Made by a program: the position numbers and the translations under genes
In this document: positions 1 through 9,500 of the stretch, piece by piece
Position numbering within the stretch: the stretch's first letter is position 1
Layout of the letters: the number at the start of each line of letters is the position of its first letter
The notes under the pieces: generated by a model
The model's database searches: none
What the model was told of the DNA's origin: nothing
What the model saw: only the letters and a program-made list of their open reading frames with translations
NCBI GenBank assembly: GCA_000310025.1
Contig: FN649755.1
Coordinates: 1,817,427 to 1,840,814 of the forward strand
Source of the DNA: Ectocarpus siliculosus
Lineage: Eukaryota; Sar; Phaeophyceae; Ectocarpales; Ectocarpaceae
Length of the DNA stretch: 23,388 nt
Direction: 5' to 3'

Positions 1-256
1 GATGACAGCTGCGTATGACTTAATTTATTTTCTGGTGCTTTCACTTCCAGAGACAGTTGTAAGCACTGTGTAACTGCCTCGAGGAAGCTTGACCATTTTA
101 ACACAACGTGGTGCGATCATCCCCCGTTGCGCGGAGTGAGGTTTCTCCACCCCGCACAACATGATCTACTCGACCACCATTATGGTTACCGCCAAAAAAA
201 AAAACCGAGGTAAAAAAAAAAACGGTAACCTGGTTGCCGAGTTCACGAAGTGAATT

Positions 257-448
257 GGCTTGTTTTAAAACGTCGTTGCCAAGCGACGAAAACCCAATCC
301 CGATGGCAAACACCGAGTGGGGGGCTTGTTTTACAACGTCGTTGCCAAGCGACGAAAACCCAAACCCCGATGGCAAACACCGGGGGGGGCGGCTTGTTTT
401 ACAACGTCGTTGCCAAGCGACGAAAACCCAAACCCGAACCGGGGGGGT
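257..448. repeat. 66-68 bp tandem repeat, about 2.8 copies
   Basis: Units start at 257, 323 and 391 with GGCTTGTTTTAMAACG. Each contains a potential hairpin (CGTCG, 8-nt loop, CGACG) and the motif GACGAAAACCCAA. G-rich runs of variable length separate the units. The motif GACGAAAACCCAA recurs inside the right inverted repeat of the element at 703-1366, so the two may share an origin. Confidence 0.85.
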
Positions 449-702
449 GGGGGGGCTTAATCCGCATCGACCTTGAGAGGCGTGGGTGGTGTTGGATATC
501 GACTCAATAATTGATCAAACACGGCATTGATAGCCAAGCGAGCTGGCAAGCCCAGTGAGCTGACGTGCGAAGGCACGGAACGTCGCTGTGCGAGCTCAAG
601 CGCCCCCCTCCCCTGGTGAGGGGTCCCGCAGTAGGCGCCGCCGGAGGCAAACAAATTGGAGCAATTCGCTTCACTTCACATCAAAATCACCGTAAAATAG
701 GC

Positions 703-1366
703 CAGGGGGTCTTGACGTTTTTGGGTTTTTCGTCCATGGACCGTCCATGGGCGGGCCATTGCCCCCCCATGACCCCATGGCCCGGTCATGACCTAAGGCC
801 ATGGCCGGGTCATGGCCGGGTCAAGGACGGGCCATGACCGGTCAATCACCCGCCCATGTCCCGAACGGGGTCATAAATGGTCCATGGACCGTTTATGACC
901 CGGCGATGGACCGTTTATGCCTCGTCCATGGATCAGCCATGACCCGTTTATGGCCCGTTTATGACCCGTCCATGGACCATGGACCGGTCATGGTTGGGTC
1001 ATAAAGGATCCATGGCCGAGTCATGGCCGGGTTATAAACGGTCCATGGACGGGTCATGTACAGTTCATGGCCGAATCATGGCCGGGCCATGGCCGGGTCG
1101 TGGCCATGTCATGGCCGGGTCATAAACGGTCCATGGACGGTCCATGGTTGGGCCATGGCCGGGTCATGAACGGTCCATGGACGGTCCATGGACGAGTCAC
1201 GGACGGGTCATGGACGGGTCATGGCTGGCCCATGGCCGGGTCATGGACCGGCCATGACCTTAGGTCGTGACCGGGCCATGCGGTCATGGGGGGGGCATGG
1301 CCCGTCCATGGACGGTCCATGGACGGTCCATGGACGAAAACCCAATTATGTCAAGACCCCCCACTG
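703..1366. mobile_element. Inverted-repeat-bounded palindromic CATGG minisatellite
   Basis: The ends are inverted copies of about 45 bp. The left runs from GGGGGTCTTGAC through TTTGGGTTTTTCGTCCATGG. The right, read in reverse, gives GGGGGGTCTTGAC and TTGGGTTTTCGTCCATGG. The roughly 570 bp between them are a degenerate array of 10-11 bp words such as GGTCATGGCC and GGTCCATGGAC, most of them self-complementary around CATG. The layout is that of a non-autonomous inverted-repeat element whose interior became a satellite. I could not define a target-site duplication, so the transposon family is unknown. Confidence 0.7.
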
Positions 1367-1703
1367 GGGGTCTGCCAACTGTCTGCCAAGAATAGTATGT
1401 AGACTGCGGAGTACATATTGTGAATTCGGGGAAGCAAGCGTATCTATCTAGACTACTACTATTGCTTCAAAGGTCAGCGCTAGGGCTTCTGCAATAGAGC
1501 TCAGCGGTAATCGCACACGCACCACGAAAGGCAAGCTTGGCGCAGAAAGCCGTCAAGCTCTAACAATGAGAAGAGTAGCTGCTACCTACATTTCGTGACC
1601 TCCTTGACGTCGTGAAGCTGTGCTGTATGTTGTGCTGTGTGTTACTGTGTGGTGTGCAGCTGCGGGGTCACGAGAGTGATTTTCTTTCCGATATTTGTCA
1701 AAT

Positions 1704-1757
1704 AATCAGCGCGCACAAGCACATGTTTGTGCCGTTCACTCCGACCGTGGGGACACA
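1704..1757. repeat. Dispersed ~55 bp repeat, copy A
   Basis: This is a diverged copy of a short element with the core ATCAGCGCKCACA, TTTGTGCCGTT and ACTCC..CCGTGG. Other copies lie at 7051-7112, 9424-9487, 11944-12007 and 22528-22582. After this copy and the 22.5 kb copy the motif AATGCGAGAAGAG also recurs, so the full element may be longer. Confidence 0.6.
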
Positions 1758-2230
1758 GTGAAGGGTTCCTCTCCCTGAGGTTTGCCTTTAACTTGAATGC
1801 GAGAAGAGGGCAGCACTCTCTTCCCTCTCGTATCGATAGGGAAATATCGAAGTATTAAATACTGCTGTAGCTTGCTGGAGGGCTAATTTTTCGAAACCCG
1901 ATTACTGTATCGACGACGACAAGTCGATACGATATCCAAGCCTCTCCAGAGAAGCAGGATGTGATGGATTGGCACCAAACAGCAAAACCCCCGTCTTCAT
2001 AATCTTCGCGCCAGGCCACGCAAAACTTAATCACCTCAATACAACACTCGCGATTGAAAAAATATGGGCCTGGTGTAAGAGACCGCGAGAGACTTTGATG
2101 TTCACACATCGATGTGAGACGTCGGACCATTTTTCACGCAGAAGCCATTCAAAAAACCACCAGCGCGAAACACATGTGTAGTGAGACCAGACATGAGACA
2201 AGACAACACGATCAATTTGTCAACCTCCAC

Positions 2231-2374
2231 CTGCCTGTAGAGATCAGAGCAATCCCCGGTGAGCTCCACTCCTTCCGGCGTCACTGCGCTGAAGTCGGCC
2301 ATCACTAGGGCTTCCTCATCGTCCGTGCAGCAGGCACCGTACGACGTGATCGAGTTGTCGCAGAAAGTCAAGAC
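2231..2374 (-). CDS. HHIP-like exon 2: folate-receptor-like domain start
   Basis: 48 codons, phase 0-0. VLTFCDNSITSYGACCTDDEE is followed by VMADFSAVTPEG and TGDCSDLYRQ. The Cys spacing (FC...YGxCC...F...GxCxxL) fits the cysteine-rich N-terminal domain of HHIP-like and folate-receptor proteins. The acceptor is GACAAACAG and the donor is CAG/GTGGAG. The next family block (CAxCHPYxxHL) was not found in 1-2230, so it should lie left of the window. Confidence 0.72.
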
Positions 2375-2633
2375 CTGTTTGTCGTGCCGACGGAAAACAA
2401 ATCGGAAGTGCGATGCAAACGTACAGCAATAGATGCAATCTGCAACAGAGCGCGTGTGGTGACGGTCGTGGTAATCTCGAGCGGGTGATTCTTGTTGTGT
2501 CGAATATGGAACTACATACAACTGGAGGCAATACCTGGTCATAATCCGGCTGTCTGTCGTCGAAAAAACAGAGGGGGTGCGACGACACCACCTTGGTGCC
2601 GACCAACGCGGCTAGACACGCGAAGAAACGCAT
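2231..2633 (-). CDS. Second HHIP-like gene, 5' end (two exons), 3' partial
   Basis: Gene-level entry for a second gene in the same orientation. Exon 1 (2633-2535) and exon 2 (2374-2231) join in phase 0 to give 81 codons: a signal peptide and then HPLCFFDD, VLTFCDNSITSYGACC and GDCSDLYRQ. This is the N-terminal pattern of HHIP and HHIPL proteins, whose folate-receptor-like domain begins HPxC..., then FCxxYxxxxCC..., then CxxY. A GSDH propeller is expected next, to the left of the window. It probably encodes a secreted paralogue of the main gene, whose own N-terminus lies off the right edge. Intron 2 exceeds 2.2 kb. Confidence 0.72.
2535..2633 (-). CDS. HHIP-like exon 1: start codon and signal peptide
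   Basis: 33 codons from ATG at 2633-2631 to the donor CAG/GTATTG. MRFFACLAALVGTKVVSS is a typical signal peptide, with cleavage expected near VSS before HPLC. The ATG has A at -3. The frame is open further upstream, with other possible starts, but only this start puts a signal peptide directly before the conserved HPxC, so I chose it. Confidence 0.7.
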
Positions 2634-2914
2634 TATCACGTCGCCTGCTGCTGGGTCTAATAATCGGTCGGGATCCGGAGCAGCAGCAGCGGGGGGAGAG
2701 GGCAAGAGATGATGTCCGCACACAGCGGCCGTCAGGAGACGGGTTCTGGGGAGATGGAGGACAGCAAGTAGTAAGATGGGTCGATCTATAAGAGGCGGGC
2801 AGCAGTGAGTGAGTTGGGCGAGGTATGAAAATGCGTATGCGTGCAACATACACGGAAGGTTGGCCTTTACCTCGATGCCATAAGAAGTTTCCTCTGCGCG
2901 AGACAGAACTTTCT

Positions 2915-3600
2915 CACGGGCTCTCTGAGCCCTCCGTTTTTCCGTTGGAGCTTTCGGTCAGAATATTGTTCATTCCGCTCTCGTTTCTGCATCTGTCTCG
3001 TCCGCTCGGGGAAACCTCTGCTCCACCCACCCATTCACAGCAGTTCGCTTCACAGCAGCCGTCTCTGTAGGCTCTCAGATACTCTTACATGCATAGTCTA
3101 CAAGGCATGTCGAACATGTCATCTTTTCAGCACAAATGTCCGGAACATTCCATCTCTAATGGGATCTTTCGAGCTCGCTGTTGTGTTCCATTTTCAGCTT
3201 CTCATATCTTTTCTGCGTCTATCCGTCAGTCTGTCTCAGCATCGGTCTCTCCCGCTCACGGAAACCTCTCTTCCATCCGTTCATTCGCAGCAGTTCACCT
3301 CGCAACGTCCGTCTCTTTTCTCTCTCTTTCTCTCGGCTCTCAGATACATTCATACATGCTTACATGTCACTGCTGTTTGCTGTTGCTATCTTCAGAACGT
3401 TTGTCCGGGACGATACAATATTCCATCTCGCCTCTTTGGGATCTTTCGGAGCCCTCTGTTCCGGTCCATTCCGCTCCCCACATTGTTGCGTCTGTCTGTC
3501 TCTGCATCTGTCTTACCACCCGCTCGCGGAAAACTCTCTCCCCACTAATCGTTTCACATTTACCTGTCGGTCTGTCTCGGCTCTCACATCTCTGTCGGAC
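2915..3600. repeat. Degenerate pyrimidine-rich tandem triplication (~265 bp)
   Basis: Three diverged copies are marked by GGGATCTTTCG (3162, 3439), GAAACCTCT followed by a CA-rich stretch (3011, 3261, and GAAAACTCT near 3529), and GGCTCTCAGATAC (3070, 3333). Spacing is about 250-280 bp. The sequence is rich in CTCT and TCTGTCTC. It lies directly upstream of the second HHIP-like gene, so it may overlap its promoter. Confidence 0.65.
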
Positions 3601-5385
3601 ATTGTTTCACCAAATATATATGTCCGCCGGAACAGTCTGTTGTCGTCATACATTCAAAATTTCAAAATCAAAATTCATATAATATATTTGAAATTTCGAA
3701 GGCCGAGTTATTCACCGAACCACATTTCGTTTGACGCGGCAATGTGGCAATTCTTTCCTGATTCTTCGGCTGATCGGGGTTGCTGCAGCCAACGAATGAT
3801 GTGTACGTGCATCCCTATACCGGTACCCGGAACGGGAGCGGCAAGAATACAGCGCCCATGACGATTGACCACGCCACACGAAGCCTGCCTGAACTATTTT
3901 AGTCTTAATACTGTAGATGGATGTTCTCGTGCTTTTGGTATAGCCATCTTGGGAGGAGAGGCGGAACGAAAGAAGACGGGAAAAAATGAAACACCGGTTG
4001 TTTTGTTGAGAAATAATACCACGAATGGATCAACAAACACAATCCAACCGACACATACGGCGCCCATTCATGCCGATAGCGAGGCAGGGACTAAAGAAGG
4101 ACAGCGGGACCCGGATCACATGGACGTCCGTGGCCGGCGATGACCTGCCCGCTGGAAGGTAGCAACAGACAGTCAAATGTCCTGCGCCCATGAAACGAAA
4201 TACAATTGAAGAAACAAACAACAACATCGCGGGAATCCAACACGTTCGGGCTTTATGCCTGAAGATTGACCGTATATGCCATCGTTACCCTCACACTGCA
4301 GGTCGAAGTCTCTCAGAGGCACATCGTCGAGCACCAGCATCTCACTCGGCACAACACCTGTAAGCAATGTCAAAACAGAACTTCTACAAAGCAATAAACC
4401 ACTATTTATTCTGTTGCGGCGCTAATCACGCCCCCCCCCCTCCCCCCCAAGAAAGCCTGCCTGCCACCAGCCCTGTTTGTACGGTGGTGCGGCGAATGAC
4501 TCCCCCTGCCCGACGTACTAGGTGCACTACACGAAGGCGGTTGTTCCAACGCTGCGTGATGACCGTGGGGAGCACCCTATTCGCGAAACACAACAGGCAC
4601 CCGAGGAGGTGTGCGCCACGCTTCGATACAGCCATCTCCTTGACACTTGCGACCCCCGCGCGCGTAAAGCGCAACACGACTCATCACCCAGCCAACAGGG
4701 GACGACAGCGGAAACAGCAACAAACCCAATCAACTCACAAGGGTGCAAAAGACAACAAGTGGAACAATTTGTTTACGAGCAACTAACGGGTAGATACGGC
4801 TGCGCATGCAAGTATCCATCATCGACGGCCAATTGTTCCTTCCTACTTTGCCAAACGTGGCTCAAAAACCATTTCCCGTAACCTTTTCCCCTAACCTAAA
4901 AGGTGCGCATGCCTATACGAAGTCATTTGACCATTGACCTCGCACCCCTACGAGACGGAGCACGACGGGTTGTCGCCGGACCAGGTGCGCCTACGCGGGG
5001 GGGATGCGAAAAAATGTCAAATCACACGTACCCCCCTTTCCCATTAGGGGACATCGGTTGTTCTATCCAAGCCCGCAAACCGGTCAGCGTCCGAGCAAGC
5101 GCTTCAGACTCCACCATAAGATGGCCGCCTGGCAAAGGAGAGGGGCCACGGGGGGTCGAGGACTCGAAACACTGCTACACTATTTTTTTTTCCAATAATC
5201 ACACAACCCTCAACAACCCTCCCTTTCCTGCCCGCCCCCCTACCCCCAACCATATTGTAGTTCTTACACTTGCTAAACAGAAACAAACCGGTCGAGTATT
5301 GTACACGAACGAAGTGAAGACAGACTGTAGAGTAGACGCAACCCGGGACCAAACCACGCAAGTCATGCTACTACCAAGATGCGGA

Positions 5386-5545
5386 GGGGCGCGCCCGTCC
5401 AACATGGAGCTAGCAAGGCAAGTCATCGCCACCCATTCTATCGAGAAACAAAAGGAGCGTGCCCGTCCAACGTGAACCAAGCAAGCCAATCCATCGCTAC
5501 TCATTCTATCGAGAGAGCCTACGGAGCGCGCCCGTCCAACATGAA
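5386..5545. repeat. 67-70 bp tandem repeat, about 2.4 copies
   Basis: The unit begins GGAGCGYGCCCGTCCAAC and ends CATTCTATCGAGA. Starts are near 5386, 5455 and 5523. It is non-coding, at the 3' side of the main gene. Confidence 0.8.
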
Positions 5546-5567
5546 CCAAGCACTTTGGTCTCGGCCA

Positions 5568-6440
5568 TCAGGCAACATACGATCCCACTTCCATCAAGGA
5601 TGTGGAAAACACGTCTCGAAAGCCAAGCGGCTGTTGCGGGGCCGTCACAGCATGCTGGGCCGCGGCCCGCCGTTCCTCGATTCCTTCGTACACCCACACG
5701 CCCTTCTCGGCGGTGTTAGGCAGTGCCGTAGACCTGGCGGAGACGTTGTCGGAGGGAATGGGGGGAGTTGAGATCGTGGACAGGGACACAAAAATGCAAC
5801 AACGATTTTTGGCAGAGACCATCAACAACACGCGGAGGAGGAGGGTGTGCGTGTGTGTGTTTATTATTAGCATCGAGCGCGCTAACCGGCTGACCAACGA
5901 AAAGACGTCAGTCTTAGCGCGGTTGAAAACACAATTTTTAACACTTTTATCTGCCATGAACTGGGACCCCGTGAGGGGGCAGCATGGGGGAGGCCAAACT
6001 ATCCTTCGGATCAAAGACAGAAACGGCAGCAACAGAAGAAAACTGGACGCGTCTACCAAGGCTAGTACCTTGTCTAGTTCGTTTAGGACATTATCTTTCT
6101 TGTTTTCGCTACCATCAATCTGATCATCATTTTGACAACAATCTCTGGGCAGTTCTTCCCTAGCCCTGCGTTTTTTTTTTGGGGGAAGGTCATCTGGCTC
6201 GAACCCTTTGCTCTCTTCCACTCCTCCTCCATCTTTTTCTCCTCCATCGTCGTCTTCGTCCTCCTTTCTTCCCTTTCCTTCGTCCCCGTCTCTCCCAAAA
6301 GAATTACCCTCATTACTATGTGTGTGTGACAGAATGCTCTGCACAGCCGTCTCGCCGTCGTCATGGCGTAAAAGCCACTGCTGGTTTCGCTGTCGCGAGT
6401 CAAGAATCAAAAACATGCACAGCACGCATGTATGGGTCGA
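5568..6440 (-). CDS. Possible terminal exon (acidic/basic tail), uncertain
   Basis: An 873-nt frame is open from a possible acceptor (a T-rich tract ending CTTTAG, phase 0) to TGA at 5568-5570. Joined to WSC5 it would add 290 residues: an acidic Asp/Glu/Gly/Lys stretch, a basic PPKKKRRARE cluster, a hydrophobic LLLLPFLSLI patch and an unrecognised end. A frame this long is unlikely by chance. Against it, the intron would be only 43 nt where all others are 355-1263 nt. The same T-rich tract also follows the donor in WSC2, where it is plainly intron. Parts look like translated simple repeats (CA and GA runs), and an AATAAA lies inside (5860-5865). It may instead be 3' UTR. Confidence 0.3.
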   Translation of the reverse strand, partial: STHTCVLCMFLILDSRQRNQQWLLRHDDGETAVQSILSHTHSNEGNSFGRDGDEGKGRKEDEDDDGGEKDGGGVEESKGFEPDDLPPKKKRRAREELPRDCCQNDDQIDGSENKKDNVLNELDKVLALVDASSFLLLLPFLSLIRRIVWPPPCCPLTGSQFMADKSVKNCVFNRAKTDVFSLVSRLARSMLIINTHTHTLLLRVLLMVSAKNRCCIFVSLSTISTPPIPSDNVSARSTALPNTAEKGVWVYEGIEERRAAAQHAVTAPQQPLGFRDVFSTSLMEVGSYVA

Positions 6441-6483
6441 CTAAAGCAAACACAAGAGGCAGCACAACAGCAAACCGACGTAC

Positions 6484-6591
6484 CGACATGGCGTTGATGC
6501 CTCCGCAGGTATCAGAGGAATCTCCAGTGCACCCCATGCCGCACGTTGCTTCTCCGTAGACGTCGTAGGCGGCGTTGTTGCCGCACCAGCA
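6484..6591 (-). CDS. WSC5 exon 3, last WSC exon in the window
   Basis: 36 codons, phase 0-0, [19 protein letters not shown] to [16 protein letters not shown]. All cysteines are kept. The acceptor is GTCGTCAG and the donor is GTACGT. No further YLGCF-type exon is visible to the left, so this is probably the C-terminal WSC module. Reading through the donor gives a hydrophobic stretch (FAVVLPLVFALV), then DPYMRAV and a stop at 6409-6411, an alternative end of the protein. Confidence 0.83.
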
Positions 6592-9500
6592 CTGACGACA
6601 TCCATTCGAAGAACAAGAAGAGGAAGGGCGACGACGGTAAGGGATTGGCTTTGTCAGCGTGGAGTGAGAGGTAACAGCAGTGTTTAGACGAAACTAAGTA
6701 CGAGGCGGGAAGTGACTTCCTTGTTGGCATGAAGCGGTGACCGCAGTGGTTAGACGATACTACGAGGCGGGGAGTAATTTCCTTGTTGACATGAAGAGAG
6801 GTAACCGTGGTCTTTACTAACGAGGCGTGTTGTGGTGCCAAGAACTGTACTCTACGGGGAAGCAATGTCGTTTGTTGTCGTTGTCTTCACAGGAAAAACC
6901 TTTACGAGTCTCTATATCCAGTACATCCCTCAGTGCTGACCAAACACTTGAGGTTGTCTATTCCCGTGGTCACAGGCAAACCGAAGCACGAACGACAAAA
7001 AACACGTAACGCCCCACACCATCCTGCAGCCGAAACACTACCTCAAACCTCAAATCAGCGCTCACAGGACTTGTGCCGTTTACTCCAACCCGTGGTCACA
7101 CGTGCATCATTGTTCGGCTGTAATAAGAAGAGTAACTGCTGCTGCGAGAGAAAGTACGTGTGTTGGCTGTTTTTGTTTCGGGTATTTTCATTTTCAGTCT
7201 TTGGGGACCCGACATCTATATATTGCCCAGTCACGTCGACAAGAGCATCCATGCACGCAACAGGCTCGCGTCCTTTAACTGTGAGCTCACCTCCCTCCCG
7301 AACTGCGTGCCATAGTAGGCATAGTCAGCGCAAGTGCCCGCACAGATCTGGTGCCGTATGGTGTCGCCGTTATCCGGCGCCGTTCAGATGTGATCCGTTG
7401 GTCGAAGACGAGGCCAGCAGAGCAGCAACAAGAAAAATATCATACCGAGGATCGGTGGGGGGGACGGCGATGGATTCCATGTCGACGTTGGGAAATGCGA
7501 CGGCCGGTAATGAACAGAGCGGCGAACAAAAGAAACTACAAATCTTGAAAAGCCTGTTCCTGTGTGCTGCTTGAGGAGGCCTAGAGGCACAGGTAGCAGT
7601 GCTCTCCGGCAACGCTATGAATTCATCACTGACCCTAGACACCCCATCTATGCGTAGAGATGCATGTATCGTGTTCCGTTACGAAACAAAGCAAACAGAG
7701 CGAAAAAAAACAAGAGTTGGCGTTACGCTATCACCAACGGCCGTGAAGAAGCCTGTGCCACGGGGGGGGACCACCAGCGCAAACCACCACCAACGCCCTT
7801 CCTTCGTCGCTTCCTTTTCATGCCGCTTACCGCCGTGGTCATGCTACCGGAGCCGGTGACGACGGAGAAGACACGGCCGGTTTGCGAGTCGCCGAAGCAC
7901 CCGAGGTACCCGGGCTCGGTGGTTACGACGGGCGACGCGGTTTCTACATCCGGGACGGGAGACGGGGTTTCTACGTCCGGGACGGGGGACGGGGTTTCCA
8001 CCACCAAGCCGGTCGAGTAGATCTGCGAGCAGGGGTTATTGACGGGGGGGAGGCGAACGAGGACAACACGAAAGAGGATTGACAAGGTACATGATGTTGT
8101 GTGTAGCGCGCGCACTTGAGAGAAAATAGCAGCGAAGAAGAGAAGAACTTGAGCCTCGAGATACTCGACATCTGAGAGCTCGAGCACCATTTGTTGTGAG
8201 GTTGGTTAGGAAAACCCCGTACACCATCAAGTAAATAGCGGTCATTCGTCGCGTAACCCTGCGAGGACTAAGAACATCGACCTCGGTCGAAACTAGAGGT
8301 TCTGAAGTGCAGGCCCAACTGTGAGACCGGATAGACGACGAAAGGAGAGGGAGGGAGTCTCCGCGAAACCGCACACCAATCCCACACGAGACCCTTCCCT
8401 GTTGTTGATAGGTACGCTGTCTAGTGGTTGAATTTGCCCGACACAGCACGGCACGTCTCACGAACTTGCGGAGCACTCCCTTGATTCGGAGTCGCTCGCT
8501 AACACTCTTCCGCTATTTAGGTGTTGGTGACTCCTGAAATCGATTCTGTCGCCTGCTGCAGCGGTGGAGTCCATTCTCTGCCAACCATGAAGGGGACGCG
8601 GACGCTCACGTCTGCTACGTACGTCCCCGCACAGGAAAGTAAAACAGATGGGGCGTTCGACACCCTGTTCATAGCCGGCGCTGCAGCAGAATCTCGCCAA
8701 ACAGAAGCCGTCCTGACGCCGTGTGTACGTGCGTATTACCTCGAAGCTGGCGACTCTCTTGCACTCGCCAGTTCAACAGCGTTTCGGGGTTGTGGTTGGA
8801 GGTAGGTAGACACGAAACCAAAGCCACCAGCAGGTTTCCAGCCCTTAGACTACACCACGGCGCTAGGTCTCGCCCGTAAAACCCCAACCCTACAACCCTA
8901 CAACCCGCATCCAAGCTAAATAGGCTGTTGCGCAACAGTTGGTAGGCCTACGTCGCTGTACCGAGCTACTTGAGCGCGCTTCGCCCTCGCCAGCCCCGGC
9001 GTGTAAATACGCCTCGACATGCACGTTGCGGCGCAGGGCCAAGACAAAAAAACCGGGATTACTGAGAAAAACAGCAAGCAGCTGCTCACGTACGTACCGA
9101 CATGGTTACGAAGCCTCCGCAGAATTCCGTAGCGTCACCAGCGCACGCCATGTCGCACGTTGCTTCTCCGTAGACGTCGTAGTCGGCGTTGTTGCCGCAC
9201 CAGCACTGACGACATCCATTCCAAGAACAGGAAGAGGGAGGGCGACGACGATAAGGGATTGGCTTTTGGCAACATGAAAAGAGAGAGGTAACCACGGTGT
9301 GTCGCGCACGACTATCATCGCCCTCGTCTACATGATCGAAAGCGGTATGTTCTTGGTTCAAGCCCAACAGACACGTGCCTGCATCATTTATTGTTATTTT
9401 TTTTTTCTTGGCCTTATTACCACAAACCAGCGCTCACATCGCTTGTTTGTGCCGTTTACTGCAACCCGTGGTCACACGTACATCATTGCTCAGCTGTTCA

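Larger units (their letters stand above)
1..2230 (-). other. Intron 2 of the second HHIP-like gene (partial)
   Basis: This stretch lies downstream of the exon 2 donor and shows no frame with HHIP-like, WSC or other recognisable protein features. It contains a 66-68 bp tandem repeat (257-448), an inverted-repeat-bounded minisatellite (703-1366) and one copy of a short dispersed repeat (1704-1757). The rest is unremarkable unique sequence. Calling it an intron rests on exon 2 being real. Confidence 0.55.
2634..5567. other. Intergenic region between the two HHIP-like genes
   Basis: No credible coding sequence is seen on either strand. The part next to 2633 should hold the promoter and 5' UTR of the second gene; I see no clear TATA box. 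It contains a pyrimidine-rich degenerate triplication (2915-3600), an AT-rich patch (about 3610-3700), a poly-C run (4431-4448) and a tandem repeat (5386-5545). Long frames here are low-complexity Ser/Leu/Pro translations. The left limit is firm; the right limit depends on where the main gene ends. Confidence 0.55.

Noticed and set aside
257-448. CRISPR-like array
   Set aside because: Units are contiguous tandem repeats without unique spacers, and the context is eukaryotic.
1855-2130. Cys-containing minus-strand frame left of HHIP-like exon 2
   Set aside because: It was examined as the missing third exon, but lacks the CAxCHP-type block, and no phase-0 acceptor gives a family match.
2841-3861. 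Overlapping long plus-strand open frames of about 200-235 codons
   Set aside because: They are low-complexity Ser/Leu/Pro translations of the CT-rich triplicated repeat, and all three frames are similarly open.
4260-4370. Possible minus-strand exon reading VVPSEMLVLDDVPLRDFDLQ
   Set aside because: Acceptor- and donor-like borders give a phase-consistent 63-nt exon, but it matches no known domain and its phase does not fit WSC5 upstream.
5602-6123. Plus-strand 173-codon open frame
   Set aside because: No recognisable domain or splice partners. It overlaps the minus-strand open frame and includes a translated GT repeat.
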